Shown here: in pieces, positions 44,402 to 56,400 of the stretch | Position numbering within the stretch: the stretch's first letter is position 1 | How the letters are laid out: each line of letters begins with the position of its first letter | Assembly: GCF_030929505.1 (NCBI RefSeq) | Contig: NZ_JAVFVV010000016.1 | Location: 62,001-126,000 of the forward strand | Length of the DNA stretch: 64,000 nucleotides | Direction of reading: 5' to 3' | DNA from: Mesorhizobium sp. LHD-90 | GTDB lineage: Bacteria > Pseudomonadota > Alphaproteobacteria > Rhizobiales > Rhizobiaceae | The notes under the pieces: generated by a model | Told to the model about the DNA's origin: nothing | What the model saw: only the letters and a program-made list of their open reading frames with translations | The model's database searches: none | Position numbers and translations under genes: made by a program

Positions 44402-44668
44402 GTGGGCAAGGGTGGATACAACGGAGGTTCAACCGTCGTCACAATATTTGGCGGTTTCAAAGAAAAATCTAAGCAGGCGGCCAAAAGACGAGCGGAGAAA
44501 TTTGGCGGTGGTTTGCTGAAAATGAACTTCAAGCCAGTCGATGCCGATCTTGGCCCACCCCTGTTGATCAAGCGGGATGTGCTTTTTGACAGCTTTACAA
44601 CTACCCCCAAGCCCACTCCAAAAGGAAAGCCGCAAGGCATGAGAAAGAGCCGAGGGAAGAAGCCGTAG
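44402..44668 (+). CDS. Small very basic protein (88 aa) between methyltransferase and helicase
   Basis: GTG 44402 starts two bases after the methyltransferase stop, and the frame continues to 44668. The product MGKGGYNGGSTVVTIFGGFK is followed by KEKSKQAAKRRAEKFGGG, and ends with the basic, Pro-rich KPTPKGKPQGMRKSRGKKP. It looks like a nucleic-acid-binding or regulatory peptide. Codon use is more AT-rich than its large neighbours. It is easily missed because a long out-of-frame reading overlaps the methyltransferase. The family is not recognised. Confidence 0.5.
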   Translation: MGKGGYNGGSTVVTIFGGFKEKSKQAAKRRAEKFGGGLLKMNFKPVDADLGPPLLIKRDVLFDSFTTTPKPTPKGKPQGMRKSRGKKP

Positions 44669-44750
44669 GAAGGCATCACACCACACCATACGAAAGGACG
44701 CCAGTGCAACGACGAGCGCACTGTGTCCAGGTTGGGAACGCGGAGTTGCA

Positions 44751-46763
44751 GTGACCGTCCTCATCGCCACCAGCTTCACCAAGTCACTTGCCAAACTGAC
44801 GGGCCAGGAGCAGGCGACGGTTAAGGTTACGGCCTTCGACATCCAGAGCGACCCCGAAAACCCTGGCCTGTCGCTGCACCGCATCGACAAAAGCCGCGAT
44901 CCCGATTTCTGGTCGGCGCGCGTCAGCCGCGACATCCGTATCGTGCTCCACAAGCGAAGCGGTGACACGGCGCTCGTCTATGTCGGCCATCATGATGACG
45001 CCTATGACTGGGCCGAGCGCCATCGCCTCGAACGGCACCCTACGACGGGCGCGGCGCAACTCGTCGAGATCCGCGAGACGGTCGAGGAGATCGTGATCCG
45101 ACGCTATGTCGAGGAGGCGGTCAGAAAACCGCCGATCTTTGCCGGCCGGAGCGACGATACGCTGCTCTCCTGGGGCGTGCCGCAGGACTGGCTGGAGACG
45201 GTTCGGCAGGCGACCGAGGACACCGTGCTCGACATCGCCGGCCATCTGCCGGGCGAAGCGCAGGAGGCGCTGCTCGCGGTGGCCGTCGGGGAGGCGCCGA
45301 CGGTGCGCCTGGCGGTGGCGACCGAGGCCGGATACAGCCATCCGGACGCCCAGCGCCGCTTCCGCGTCGTTGACGACCAGACCGAGCTTGAAGCGGCGCT
45401 GGAGGCGCCGTGGGACGACTGGGCGATCTTCCTCCACCCCGCTCAGCGCGAATTCGTTGATCGTAACTTCAACGGACCGGCGCGCGTCATCGGCTCCGCC
45501 GGCACCGGCAAGACGGTCGTCGCGCTCCACCGTGCCGTCCGGCTCGCCGCAGAGGATCCAGACCACCGCGTCCTGCTCACGACCTTCTCCGCCGAACTTG
45601 CGGAGGGGCTTGCTGGCAAGCTTGCCCGGCTGACCAGTAGCCATCCGGACGTCGCCGCGCGCATCACCGTCGACACGCTGCCGCAGATCGCGCGCCGGCT
45701 TGCCGCTGAACGCCTCGGCGACGCCAGGATCGCATCTGGTGCCGAAGTCGCCCCGTTGCTCGATGAAGCTGCAGCAGCCGAGGGGACGAGCATCGCGCCG
45801 GGCTTCCTCGCCGATGAGTGGCGGCTCATCGTCGATGCCTGGGATGTGCGCGATGCCGATACCTATCTCGATCTGCCTCGGCTCGGCCGCAAGGTGCGCA
45901 TGGCAGCCTCACGGCGCGACGAATTGTGGCGCATCTTCGCGCGCGTCCGGGCTGCCCTTGACGCGCGGGGCGAGGAAACCGAGGCCGGGCTTATGCACCG
46001 GCTGGCACGTGAGCTGAAAGAGCCTCCCTTCACCCACGTCGTTGTGGATGAGGCCCAGGACATCTCGGTGCCGGAGCTGCACCTCGTCGCGGCCATGGCT
46101 GGAGGTCGGCCCAACGGCCTGTTCTTCGCTGGCGACATCGGCCAGCGCATCTTCCGCTCGCCCTTTCCGTGGAAGGCGGCGGGCGTCGACATCCAGGGCC
46201 GCTCGCGCAGCCTCAAGGTGAACTACCGCACCTCGCACCAGATCCGGTCGAAGTCGGACATGCTTCTGCCGCCACGCCTGATCGAGGCCGACGGCGGCGA
46301 GGACAACCGCCTGGGCGTATCCTCCGTCTTTCACGGGCCATCGCCCGAGCTGCGCCTTTTCGACACGCCCGAGGAAGAGAGCGCCGCCGTCGGCGCCTGG
46401 ATCGACGGCTGCCTGGAGGACGGGATCACGCCGGAGACGATCGCCGTCCTGGTGCGCTCCGAGAAAGAATTGCTCCGCGCGAGCGCCGCTGTTGCTGCGT
46501 CTTCCGCCAACGATGTCCAGCCTTCGCTCATGCACGACGCAAAAGGACGGGAATTTCGCGCAGTCGCGGTGATGGCTTGCGATGCCGATGTCTTGCCGAG
46601 CGAGAGCCGATTGCTGGAAGCTTCCGACGAGCGGGCGCTCAAGGAGATCTACGATACGGAACGCCACCTGCTCTATGTCGCGGCAACACGCGCACGGGAA
46701 AGGCTGTGGATCTCTGCCTGTAGACCGCCGTCTGAGTTTTTGGACGATCTGATCGATGCGTAG
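44751..46763 (+). CDS. RelE-like domain fused to UvrD-family helicase
   Basis: GTG 44751 follows CGGAGTTGCA. Residues about 1-95 look like a RelE/ParE-type toxin fold: SFTKSLAKLTGQEQATVKVT, then SRDIRIVLHKRSGDTALVYV with HHDDAYDWAERH. From about 220 a superfamily 1 helicase follows: Walker A RVIGSAGTGKTVVALHRAVR near 246, Walker B THVVVDEAQDISVPELHLVA near 430, the motif IV-like LKVNYRTSHQIR and the C-terminal LLYVAATRARERLW near 640. The motifs after IV are less complete. It might be a toxin delivered or controlled by helicase action, or the RelE part may only bind RNA or DNA. It stands in the defence run. Confidence 0.82.
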   Translation: MTVLIATSFTKSLAKLTGQEQATVKVTAFDIQSDPENPGLSLHRIDKSRDPDFWSARVSRDIRIVLHKRSGDTALVYVGHHDDAYDWAERHRLERHPTTGAAQLVEIRETVEEIVIRRYVEEAVRKPPIFAGRSDDTLLSWGVPQDWLETVRQATEDTVLDIAGHLPGEAQEALLAVAVGEAPTVRLAVATEAGYSHPDAQRRFRVVDDQTELEAALEAPWDDWAIFLHPAQREFVDRNFNGPARVIGSAGTGKTVVALHRAVRLAAEDPDHRVLLTTFSAELAEGLAGKLARLTSSHPDVAARITVDTLPQIARRLAAERLGDARIASGAEVAPLLDEAAAAEGTSIAPGFLADEWRLIVDAWDVRDADTYLDLPRLGRKVRMAASRRDELWRIFARVRAALDARGEETEAGLMHRLARELKEPPFTHVVVDEAQDISVPELHLVAAMAGGRPNGLFFAGDIGQRIFRSPFPWKAAGVDIQGRSRSLKVNYRTSHQIRSKSDMLLPPRLIEADGGEDNRLGVSSVFHGPSPELRLFDTPEEESAAVGAWIDGCLEDGITPETIAVLVRSEKELLRASAAVAASSANDVQPSLMHDAKGREFRAVAVMACDADVLPSESRLLEASDERALKEIYDTERHLLYVAATRARERLWISACRPPSEFLDDLIDA

Positions 46764-47006
46764 CTAGCGGTGCGGTCGTGAGATCGCCAAAGGCCGGGCG
46801 GAGATTTCAGCCGGCAAAACCTGCATTAGAATATGCTTAAATTAGATGGAGTCCCTGAGGTATATGCGGCCATCTACGCCATTTCCTCACTATCGCAATC
46901 CACCAAGTCGGCGACGTTGGATCCACAGGGGCGGGAAAGGTAGTAATATCTTCAACTTCGGCTTTAAGTATGCGAAATTGCTCCGGGGGACGGGAGGAAA
47001 AGTGAG

Positions 47007-50000
47007 GTGCAAGGGCAGTATATTGAGCTCGAGCGATTAAGCGATATCGAGCTTGTCGACTTATTCAAGAATGGCAAGGACGAGCCACGCCTGCTGGCCG
47101 CGCTGAACGAAGAACTCAAGGCCAGGGATTCGGACGTTGCAGTTGAATTGCATACTGCCGTGTCAGCCGCGCGTCTCCGGTTGCGAAAGCGTGCGGCAGT
47201 AGTTTCTTCCCCACCCGGAGCCATCTCGAAGCCTCCGGGTCAGAAGTCGCCACCACCAACCGGGCCCGTCCGCTCATGGCTGGGCGCATTCTTTGCCGCG
47301 CGTGGCCTGAAGCTGCCAGACGGTCGACTACTCTGCCGCTATCGCATGAACGACGCCGAATATGCAGAGGCGAAAGTAATTCTGCGGCGTCTCGCTGGTG
47401 ATGGCCGCCTCGACCAACCTGACGATCGATCAGGTGCGCTCTTCGTCGCCTATTGTGCGGAGTGGTTTCGGCGAGAGTCCGCGTCCACGTTTCTTCGCTG
47501 GGACGATCCTGCGCCCGACCTATTTCCTCGGGTCCCATACGCCAGCAAGAAAAAGCTCGCGATACGAGGTCTCAATGCCTGGAGGCGGCAGCTACGCCTG
47601 ATCAATGGCAATCGCGAGTTTCTGTTGACGGTTGCACTTGAAGGGGGCGTGCCTGTCAAGGTTCTCAGGGATGGGGCCAAGGGATGGCTTAAGGACTATC
47701 TGCGCGCGGTCATGCATCGATTGGTCACGCTCGGAGTCTCGGCTCCAGAGGACGTTCTGCTCGTCGCCGACGAGGAGGGATGGCGGATCCGCAAGAGCTA
47801 TCGCCATGAAGATTTCATCCACATTTGCGCCGAGCTCGCGGAGCGGCTGTTGCACTGGCGATCTGTTGCCGAACGAGAGGCAGGACCCTCTGGATCAGCG
47901 CAGGCGCTACGCAATACGCAATTGCTCGACGCCAAGCATCCATTGTGGCGGGAAGAGCTCCCTGTCTACGTGGGCAAAGACGACGAAATCGTGGTCGAAG
48001 GACTGCTTGCTGGCCTTGTCGACGAAAAGCTCGGCGGTCTGTCAACCGAAGGGGTTGGTGCAAAGCGCTTCCTGATTCAGCGCGCCGGATGCTGGAAGCC
48101 CGCTTTGCAAGTCCTCGCCGACGGGGAGATCCCTGCGGCCAAGGTTCCCGACCTGACAACTTCCCTGGGCCGCGCTCGCGCCGTTCCCACCGGCGAATTA
48201 AGCAATCATCTCGCTGGCGACTTCGCGGTGTTCGAGCCGCCGGTGGGGGTGCAGCGGCGCTGGCGTGTCAGGCCGTCGAACCGCCTGACACGGCTGATGC
48301 CAGGCTTCCCCCTCGAGGCGAAAGTCACCGTCACATTGACGTCGTCAGGTGTTCCACACAATTGGACGTGGCCAGGGGGCGAGGCACTGCGCTCCGAGCT
48401 ACTGGTGTTCAGGGATGACGACGGCGCCACCCAAAACGAACGTTTGCTGCGTTTCTTGCGTGCCGGCTCAGTCGCGTCGTCAGCCAAAAAACTCTACGCG
48501 CTATGTCCCGAGTCATGGTCGGTGGAGGCGAAGGACGGGGAAACGACTCTGAGCGAAGACGTGCTGCCGGGGATAGGGCGCAAGCTCGTGACGATCTCGG
48601 GAGCAGCCTATTTTCGCAGTGCCGACCCCGACGCGTCGCGGTTTTTGGTCGAAACCAACGCGGAAGAGCGTGAGGAGGAACTCGAACTCGCACGGATCCA
48701 CAATCTCGTGCTCACGGATGAGCGTTGTGACCTGATCTCCTCGCCCTCGACACCGGCCATCCGCGGGAAGGGCGGAAAGACGCGCCCGCTTCGCGGAGGC
48801 GAATTGTCTGTTCGCCACCGAGGTGGTCGCTGGGAGCCCGTGATTGGCCAATTGGGGGGCGCGGGCGTGGTTGAACTGTCATGGCGCGACCCCATGGCCG
48901 GAATCCAGATCGAAAAGCAGCTTCTGGCACTCGTTCCAATCGGGGCGTCGCTCAAAGGCAGGCTCGTCGATGCCCAGTCTGGAGAGATCGAAGCGCTTGG
49001 GTTGCCCGGCTGGACAATCGTGGTTCCAGGCTCCGAGTGCTCGGCCGAGCAGGTTACACCTGGAAGACTGGCCGTTCGTTTTTCGGGACGACCGCTCTAT
49101 CGGCTGACCGTGCGTCTCGTTCCACCGCAAGGCGAGGGCTTCGACGTCTCTGTCTCTCTCGTCGGTCGCGAAGGTTGCATCGCCTTAGCGGACGGCAAAG
49201 TGTTGCGTCCTGGTTCGGTGACAGACCTGCGCAGCTTGCGTGGAGCGGTCGCGACTTCGCCGCGTCCCATCTGGCTTCAGCTCATGCTCAAAGGGGACAG
49301 GTCTGGAGGGTTTCGGCCGAAGGTTGATGGCGAACTGCCGCTCGGCACGCTACGCTCCGGCATCCAGGAGATGCTCGGGGCCTCGGCTCACCAGGACGAC
49401 ATGGTTGAGGTCGAGTTTCTCGGCGATACGCGACCACCAATCCGCATCAGCCGTTACGGCGAGCATACGTTGAGCTTTGATGCCGAAAAGGTTCGATGGT
49501 CACCGGGCGCATCGGAAACAAATCTGCAATTGGTCGCGCGCATGGTTCTCGATCCGCGTCGCGAACACGCGCTCGAGCGCGAGACCGATGGCGTTTGGCG
49601 TCTGCCCGAGAGGTGCGCGAACGTCTGTCTGGTTTATCTTCGCGATGGTCCGGACGTGGTATCTCGGCCACTGCCGGCGAATGTCGCGCAAGCGGCCGGC
49701 GCTCCCGCTGAAGGTCTGCTGAGGGCATTGGCCAACCCGGATTTTGGCACGCGGCAAGCCGCGATTGTCGCTGCGCTTGAGGCGATTGGAGCGGGTCAGG
49801 GTGCCGCCGCGGACCTGAGATGGCTCCTCGACGCTGCCACCAATCTGAATGGGCTGCCGCCGAGCGCTCTCGATGGATTGGCGCGGCTACCGCAGTGCCC
49901 GAGCGCCCTGGTGCGGTTACTTTTGGCAGCCACGGACGAAGAGCGTCATTTGGTCTGGAGCCTGCAAAATGAACTGCCGTTCCTCTGGCTCGCACTTCCG

Positions 50001-50498
50001 ATCGTTTCGTGGAGGGAGGCGATCGGCGCCGACATGGAAAGCCTGATCACCACACTTGAGGCGCATCTCGGGCGTGAGCAGGCCGCCCGGCTCGCAATGG
50101 ATCGGCTATACAGCCTGGCCGCGAATTTGTCGTCGATCGAGCCAGCGCTGGCGATGGTTCTCCGAGAGGCGGGTGTTCCGGCGGAACCATTGGCGGGGCA
50201 ACTAAGCCTTGTCGAGCTGATGAGCCGGCACGTTGCCGGTAGTGCCGAGGGCGCTGAGCACGGCCGCAACCAGATCGCGAGCCATTTGTCGTCCTTGAGC
50301 TTGAAGACACCGCCGGCAATCTTGTCGATGACGCATGAAGAGCACGCGGGCCTGTTCGCGCCGCTTGTGCTCGCTGCCGGTGCCCAGAGCCGTCTCAAGC
50401 TCAATCGCGAGCTGATGCTTCTGTCCCGCAGGATATTACGCGAGGATCCTCACTACGTTGCCGCAGCCTTCCCACATTTCCTGTCATTCTACCGGTGA
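47007..50498 (+). CDS. DruH-like protein of a Druantia type III-like pair (STY4851/ECs_5259 type)
   Basis: GTG 47007 lies behind GGGAGGAAAAGTGAG. The 1,163-residue protein has an N-terminal helical part (about 1-80, MQGQYIELERLSDIELVDLF), a region from about 90 to 330 (WLGAFFAARGLKLPDGRLLC, ESASTFLRWDDPAPDLFPRV), several beta-rich segments, and helical repeats at the end. No enzymatic motif is recognised. The call rests on length, position and pairing: it directly precedes and overlaps a 2,037-residue DUF1998-like helicase, which is the layout of Druantia III. The family name is from memory and not verified. Confidence 0.65.
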   Translation: MQGQYIELERLSDIELVDLFKNGKDEPRLLAALNEELKARDSDVAVELHTAVSAARLRLRKRAAVVSSPPGAISKPPGQKSPPPTGPVRSWLGAFFAARGLKLPDGRLLCRYRMNDAEYAEAKVILRRLAGDGRLDQPDDRSGALFVAYCAEWFRRESASTFLRWDDPAPDLFPRVPYASKKKLAIRGLNAWRRQLRLINGNREFLLTVALEGGVPVKVLRDGAKGWLKDYLRAVMHRLVTLGVSAPEDVLLVADEEGWRIRKSYRHEDFIHICAELAERLLHWRSVAEREAGPSGSAQALRNTQLLDAKHPLWREELPVYVGKDDEIVVEGLLAGLVDEKLGGLSTEGVGAKRFLIQRAGCWKPALQVLADGEIPAAKVPDLTTSLGRARAVPTGELSNHLAGDFAVFEPPVGVQRRWRVRPSNRLTRLMPGFPLEAKVTVTLTSSGVPHNWTWPGGEALRSELLVFRDDDGATQNERLLRFLRAGSVASSAKKLYALCPESWSVEAKDGETTLSEDVLPGIGRKLVTISGAAYFRSADPDASRFLVETNAEEREEELELARIHNLVLTDERCDLISSPSTPAIRGKGGKTRPLRGGELSVRHRGGRWEPVIGQLGGAGVVELSWRDPMAGIQIEKQLLALVPIGASLKGRLVDAQSGEIEALGLPGWTIVVPGSECSAEQVTPGRLAVRFSGRPLYRLTVRLVPPQGEGFDVSVSLVGREGCIALADGKVLRPGSVTDLRSLRGAVATSPRPIWLQLMLKGDRSGGFRPKVDGELPLGTLRSGIQEMLGASAHQDDMVEVEFLGDTRPPIRISRYGEHTLSFDAEKVRWSPGASETNLQLVARMVLDPRREHALERETDGVWRLPERCANVCLVYLRDGPDVVSRPLPANVAQAAGAPAEGLLRALANPDFGTRQAAIVAALEAIGAGQGAAADLRWLLDAATNLNGLPPSALDGLARLPQCPSALVRLLLAATDEERHLVWSLQNELPFLWLALPIVSWREAIGADMESLITTLEAHLGREQAARLAMDRLYSLAANLSSIEPALAMVLREAGVPAEPLAGQLSLVELMSRHVAGSAEGAEHGRNQIASHLSSLSLKTPPAILSMTHEEHAGLFAPLVLAAGAQSRLKLNRELMLLSRRILREDPHYVAAAFPHFLSFYR

Positions 50499-53400
50499 TC
50501 ATGACGCCCTTCGACACCCTTTCCGCCGCGAAAACTCGAACTGCCGAGGCCATCATCGCTCAATCCGGCCTCGCGCATAACGGACTACGGACGCAACTGC
50601 GTGAGATGCTCACGGGCGCGGATGCGAAGGTTGGTGCACTGCTCCAGGAACCGCTTGTCGAGGGGAGCCACCCCTTCACTACCGCTGATGCGACGATGAA
50701 ACAGTTGGCCGGTCCGCTGCTACAGACGGCGCTTGTGGAGGCGATGGACCGGTTGTCTATTGGACACGATTACCGTTTCCCATCCGACAGAAAGCCGTTT
50801 CGACACCAATTGGAGGCCTGGCGGCGCTTGCTTCAGCCCGGCAATCCGCAGTCGGTTCTGGTGACCTCGGGAACCGGGTCCGGCAAGACGGAATGCTTCC
50901 TCCTGCCGATCCTGAGCGATCTGGTGCGGCAGGCCGAAGAAGGTAGCGCGCTCGAGGGCGTGCAGGCCATCATGCTCTATCCGCTGAATGCCTTGATCGA
51001 AAGCCAACGCGAGCGCCTGTCCGCATGGACGGCGCCGTTCCGCGGGAAATTGCGTTTCTGCCTCTACAATGGCGACCTAGAACGGAGCAGGCCTGCCTCC
51101 GAGCAGCGACAAAAGCCCGAGCAAGTCATTGACCGCGAGCAGCTTCGTCGGAGCCCCCCGCCGATCCTGGTCACCAACATCACAATGCTCGAATACATGC
51201 TGGCGCGTGCGGAAGACCGGCCAATTCTCGATGTCTCGCGTGGCAAGCTCAGGTGGATCGTGCTCGACGAGGCGCATTCGCTCGTGGGGGCAGCGGCTGC
51301 CGAGATCGCGCTTCTGCTCCGGCGCGTTTTACTCGCCTTCGGTGTCTCGCCTGCCGATGTTCGTTTCGTCGCGACGTCGGCGACGATCGGAAGCGGTGAG
51401 CAGGTTAGGGAGCAGCTGCAGCGTTTCCTCGCCGATGTGGCGGGTATCCCTGAGGCGTCGGTTCATGTCATCGCGGGCGATCGCCGTCTGCCTAATCGGC
51501 CGGTAGCAAAAATCTCGGACATTGACCTGGAAACGGCGAGCCCGCATCAACTCTACGATGCCCTCGGTTCCAACCCGGAGGTGTGGAAGTTAGTGGAGGG
51601 TCTTTTCAGGGGCGGCCTGCCGCTGTCGGCCTTCTCAGCAGCGGCTGCGGGATACAACCGCGATGCCACCGATCTGGTTTCGCTGATGGCGCAGGCTGCG
51701 CGTCATCTTCCCGGCGGCGAACTCGAGCGGCTCGCACCGGTCCGCATCCACGCGTTTGAAAGGGCGGTTGCCGGGTTCTGGAGCTGTATCAATGCCGATT
51801 GCGCTGGACGCGCCGAGAACTGGCCATTCGGCCGGATCCTCGCAGAGCGGGCCGATCGCTGCCCATCATGCCAGGCGTCGGTGCTAGAAATCATCAGTTG
51901 CACGGAATGCGGTGAGCCGTTCCTGGAGGGCGTGGAAAGCGCCGGCCGGCTGAACCCGCCAGTCCGGACGCCGCCGCGCGACGAGTTTGCATTCGACAGC
52001 GCCGGCGACGGCACGGCCTCCGATGACGGAGACGAGCCGGAAGATGCCGGATCCAACGACTCCGAAATCCAGCTTGTGGACCCGGGCATCCTCTTCGCGG
52101 CGCAGCCTAGCGCCGGCGCGCGCAACTGCTGGCTCGATTCAAGCAAGGATTGGCGGGTCGCTGACGGCCCAGGCGAGGGTCGCGCAACGCTGCTCTACGA
52201 AGAGCGCGACCGGAGCTTCGAGGGCTCAACCTACTGCCCGCACTGCAATCCGTCCGGCACGGGCACGACACGGCGATTGAAGTCACTACGATTCGGCGCA
52301 CCCTTCGTCTTAGGCAACACGGCGCCAATCCTGCTCGACGGGGTCGAGCCCGCATTCGCCACGGAAACGCCGCTCCCCGCAGGCGGCCGACGTCTTTTGT
52401 CCTTCACCGACAGCCGTCAGGGAACGGCACGCATCGCCGCACGTCTTCAGCGCGAGGCGGAGCGCAATTTTGTGCGCTCGTTCGTCTATCATCAGGTTCA
52501 AATTTCGATGCGACCCACCGGTGATGCCGATCAGATTGCCAAGCTGGATGGAGAGATTGCAGGACTCGAGGCGGCTTTCTCTGCCACAAAACAGCCGGTC
52601 CTGGCAGGGATCATTGCCGACAAGAAGCAACAGCAAACGGCGCTCGCGTCAGGCAGCACTGATGGGGTGCCTTGGCCGGATATGGTCGAGAGCTTGGCGG
52701 AACGTCCGGAGGTCTCCGAATGGATCAAGGACGTCTGGCAGGCGCGGGACGGCGACCAGTTCGGCGACAGCCGTCGCGTCGCCGAATTCCTGCTGCTTCG
52801 CGAGTTCGACCGCCGCCCGAAGCGAGCGAACTCTCTTGAGACTCTTGGGCTCGCACGCCTTCGCAATCCCGCGATCGAAGTCTTATCGGAAGCGCAGTTG
52901 CCGTCCGCGTTCAGGCGTCGAGGCAAGAGCATCGCCGACTGGAAGGCCTATCTCGAAATGCTCCTGACGCATTTCGTGCGCGCAGGACGGGCGATCGACG
53001 TGTCGCGCGATCTGCTCCACTGGATCGTGCCGAAGGGATCGCCGAGAAGTTTGGTCGGGCCAGACGGCGAGGTTGGCAAGGACAGGGGGCTACTCGGCTG
53101 GCCAAACCGTTTTCGCGGTATGGCGGATGCCCGGCCCAAGGCATTTCTTATCCACGGTTTGGGTCTCGACCGTTCAAACGCGGGCGATGGCGACGATCTG
53201 GACGAATGCCTCGGTGAGGCGTGGAACCGCATCGGTCCGATGCTGCAGCTGAGCGGCAACCGGCTGGCTTACTCTTTCCGCAAGGCTTTCATTGCGCCGC
53301 TGACGCACGCTTACCTCTGTCCCGTCACGCGCCGCGTTGTTGACCACGCACCTTTCGGAATATCGCCTTACGGATTGGAACGTGCAGGTGCGGCACAGCG

Positions 53401-56400
53401 GGCCCAGCCGATCGATCTGCCCGTTTTGCCTATTCCGATTGTTGGCACGGCGGACCGGGCCGCTGCACGCTCGGCCACACAGAGCTGGCTGGCAGGAGAA
53501 TCGGTCCGCAGTTTGCGCGATATCGGCGCTTGGTCGGCCTTCGCCGACCGCATCGCCCTCTTCGTCGACTATTTGCGCTCGGCAGAGCATTCAGCTCAAC
53601 AGGATTCGGCCCGGCTGCGGCGCTACGAGCAGGACTTCAGGGCGGGCAAGATAAACTTGCTCAATTGCTCGACCACCATGGAGATGGGCGTTGATATTGG
53701 CTCGGTATCATCGGTGATGATGACAAATGTGCCGCCATCGATCGCCAATTACCGTCAGCGAGTCGGCCGGGCAGGGCGGCGCAACCAGGCGACTGCGCTG
53801 GCCTTCACCTTCTGCAAGGACAGGCCGCTCGACCGAGACGCGTTTCGTGATCCCGCAGCATTCCTAGAGCGCAGCGTGGCGGCGCCGAGTGTTTCGCTGC
53901 AGAGCAGGCCGATCGTGCAGCGTCATGTCAATGCCTACCTCCTTGGCGCGTTCATGCGGGAGCAGGCCGGTGATGCGTTAAGGATGCAGATCGGAGCCTT
54001 CCTCGGCTGCCCGGCGGGCCTGGAGCAAACGCGTCCGCTGAAGGCCGAACGGCCGGTTGAGATATTCCTTGACTGGCTGGAGCTTCCGGCGACGCGCCAT
54101 GGGCATCGGTCTGCGCTTCAAACTCTCGTCCGGCGCTCAATCCTGGAGGGCGATGGTCGTCTGGTTGACGATGCGCGCGACGCCATCAGCAATCTGTCAG
54201 GTGTGTTCCTGGCAGAGTGGGAAGGCCAGAGAGCCCTGGCCAAGGACGAGGGCTTGAAGGACGCCGGCAAGAGCCGGATGGGGATCGAACTCAAGCGCCT
54301 TTGCGAGGAGTTCCTCCTGAGCAGCCTTGCCGACCGAGGCTTCCTGCCCGGTCATGGGTTTCCCACCGACGTGGTGTCGTTCATGCCCGGGAAGGAGTTC
54401 AAGCTTTCGGATCAGGCACCAGCGGACGGGCGACGGCAATTTCGCACGACAGGGCCGCAACGATCCCTCGACCTAGCCATCCGCGACTACGCGCCCGGGT
54501 CGGAAGTGGTGCTGGATGGGCTCGTGCACCGTTCCGCCGGTGTCACGCTCAACTGGAAGCGTCCGGCGAGCGAGGAGAACTTGCCGGAGATCCAGAGCCT
54601 TCGCCATCAATGGCATTGCAAGGAATGCGGGGCGAGCGATACGGCCTCAGGTGCGATGCCTGGCCACTGTCCGGTCTGTGGCGTCGATGCTCCAACTCTT
54701 CAGGAATTTCTCAGACCGGCGGGCTTCTCGGTCGACCCGCGAGAAAAGACGCATGCCGAAACCGACTTTCTGACCTACGTGGCGCCCGAAGAGCCTCTGG
54801 TTTCAACTCGCGACGCCCTTTGGCGAAATCTCCCGGTTCCCGAAGCTGGACGGTTCCGCACCAGCCGCGAGGGCATGGTTTACTACTCGAACCTTGGACC
54901 TCAGCGTCTGGGTTACGCCGTCTGTCTGCAGTGTGGTCGGGCTGGTGCCGAGACCGCATCCGGTTCGAACGCTATTGGCCCGAAGGAGTTGAAGGACCAC
55001 AAACCTCTGCGCTTTCGCAGGGACGTTGACATCTGCGCCGGCAATGACCGGCCATTCAGCATAAAGCGACATCTCGCGCTGGGGCACGAGATCACGACGG
55101 ATGTCTTCGAACTTCAACCACATCGAAGGATAAGGCGTCCAGCTGCCGACGCCCTGGCGATCGCCTTGCGCGAGGCGCTCGCTCAGGAGCTCGGCATCGA
55201 GGCTGACGAAATGGGATTTGCGACAGCACGGTCGAAAAATCATCTTGGGGCAGACGCCGTCTCGCTGCTTCTTTTCGATCGGGCAGCGGGCGGCGCCGGA
55301 TTCTCGACATCGCTCGAAAGCCTGCTGCGGCCGGTCCTCGATCGCGCCGATCGGATCCTTGATTGCAGGACGCCTGGCTGCATCAGGGCGTGTCCGGCCT
55401 GCGTTCTGGTGTCCGATGCACCTGAAGGCGTCGACAAGCTTGACCGTTCTGGAGCGCTAGGATTCTTGCGCGATCATTTATCGCTGCCCGCGGAGATCGC
55501 GCCCGAGGATCGCTTCGCATCGGGCGCGGAGATCTGTGTTTCAATTGTCGACGAGATCGACAGGGAACTCAGACGCGCGTCCCGAGCGACCCTGACGCTG
55601 TTTCTGCCTGCTAACACCGATTTCGCCACTCTAAGCGATTGGCCGATTGGTGAGCAACTTCACCGGTGGCGCGAACGCGGCCATTTGCTACGCCTAGCCG
55701 TTGCTCCCGGTTCCTTGTCCGGACCGACCGCCGTCGCTGACCGGCTTGCGCTCAGGGATTTTGCCATTAGATACGGCGCCCAATCTGCTGAAATGCAAAC
55801 AGTCCTCTTCTCGAACGGCGCGGCAGCCGTTGCGATAGTAACCTCAGATCGAGAAAGCTCCGTTGCGTGGGCATCTCGTGACATCGTGGCCGGGCTGCCA
55901 GGTTCGTTGTGGGGCAAGCCGGATAGATATCCTATTGCCCGTGCCGACACGGTTGTCGATCTGGCGGTTAAGCCGATCGATATGCAGACACTTCTCCCAC
56001 CGCCCGGCGCACAAATGCTCAACATTGGCGCGGAATGGGATGGCGATCTCGCGAGCTTCGGCTTGCGGGCAGCCGGTGCAATGGCTGCTCTTCTAAAGAA
56101 AGGCGGCGCCTGGCCGTCCTGCGGCATCACCGACATCGTCTATCAGGACCCCTATGTCTGCGCACCACTCCCGGCGAGGCTCGCAGTTGATGTGATTGCA
56201 GCGTTGGTAAAGGCGTCTGGTGTGCGCGGTGCCGCTGTTCGAATCGAGACTCGCATGCCCAAGCCTTCGGACCGTGGCTCTCCTTGGCAAATCACCCACA
56301 ATTGGCAAGCCGGAGTGGATCAGGAGGCGGTCGTGGCTGTCCTAGGAGCCAAACGAGGCTTAGTAACGACTGTCCGTCAACTTGACGTGCCTCACGGACG

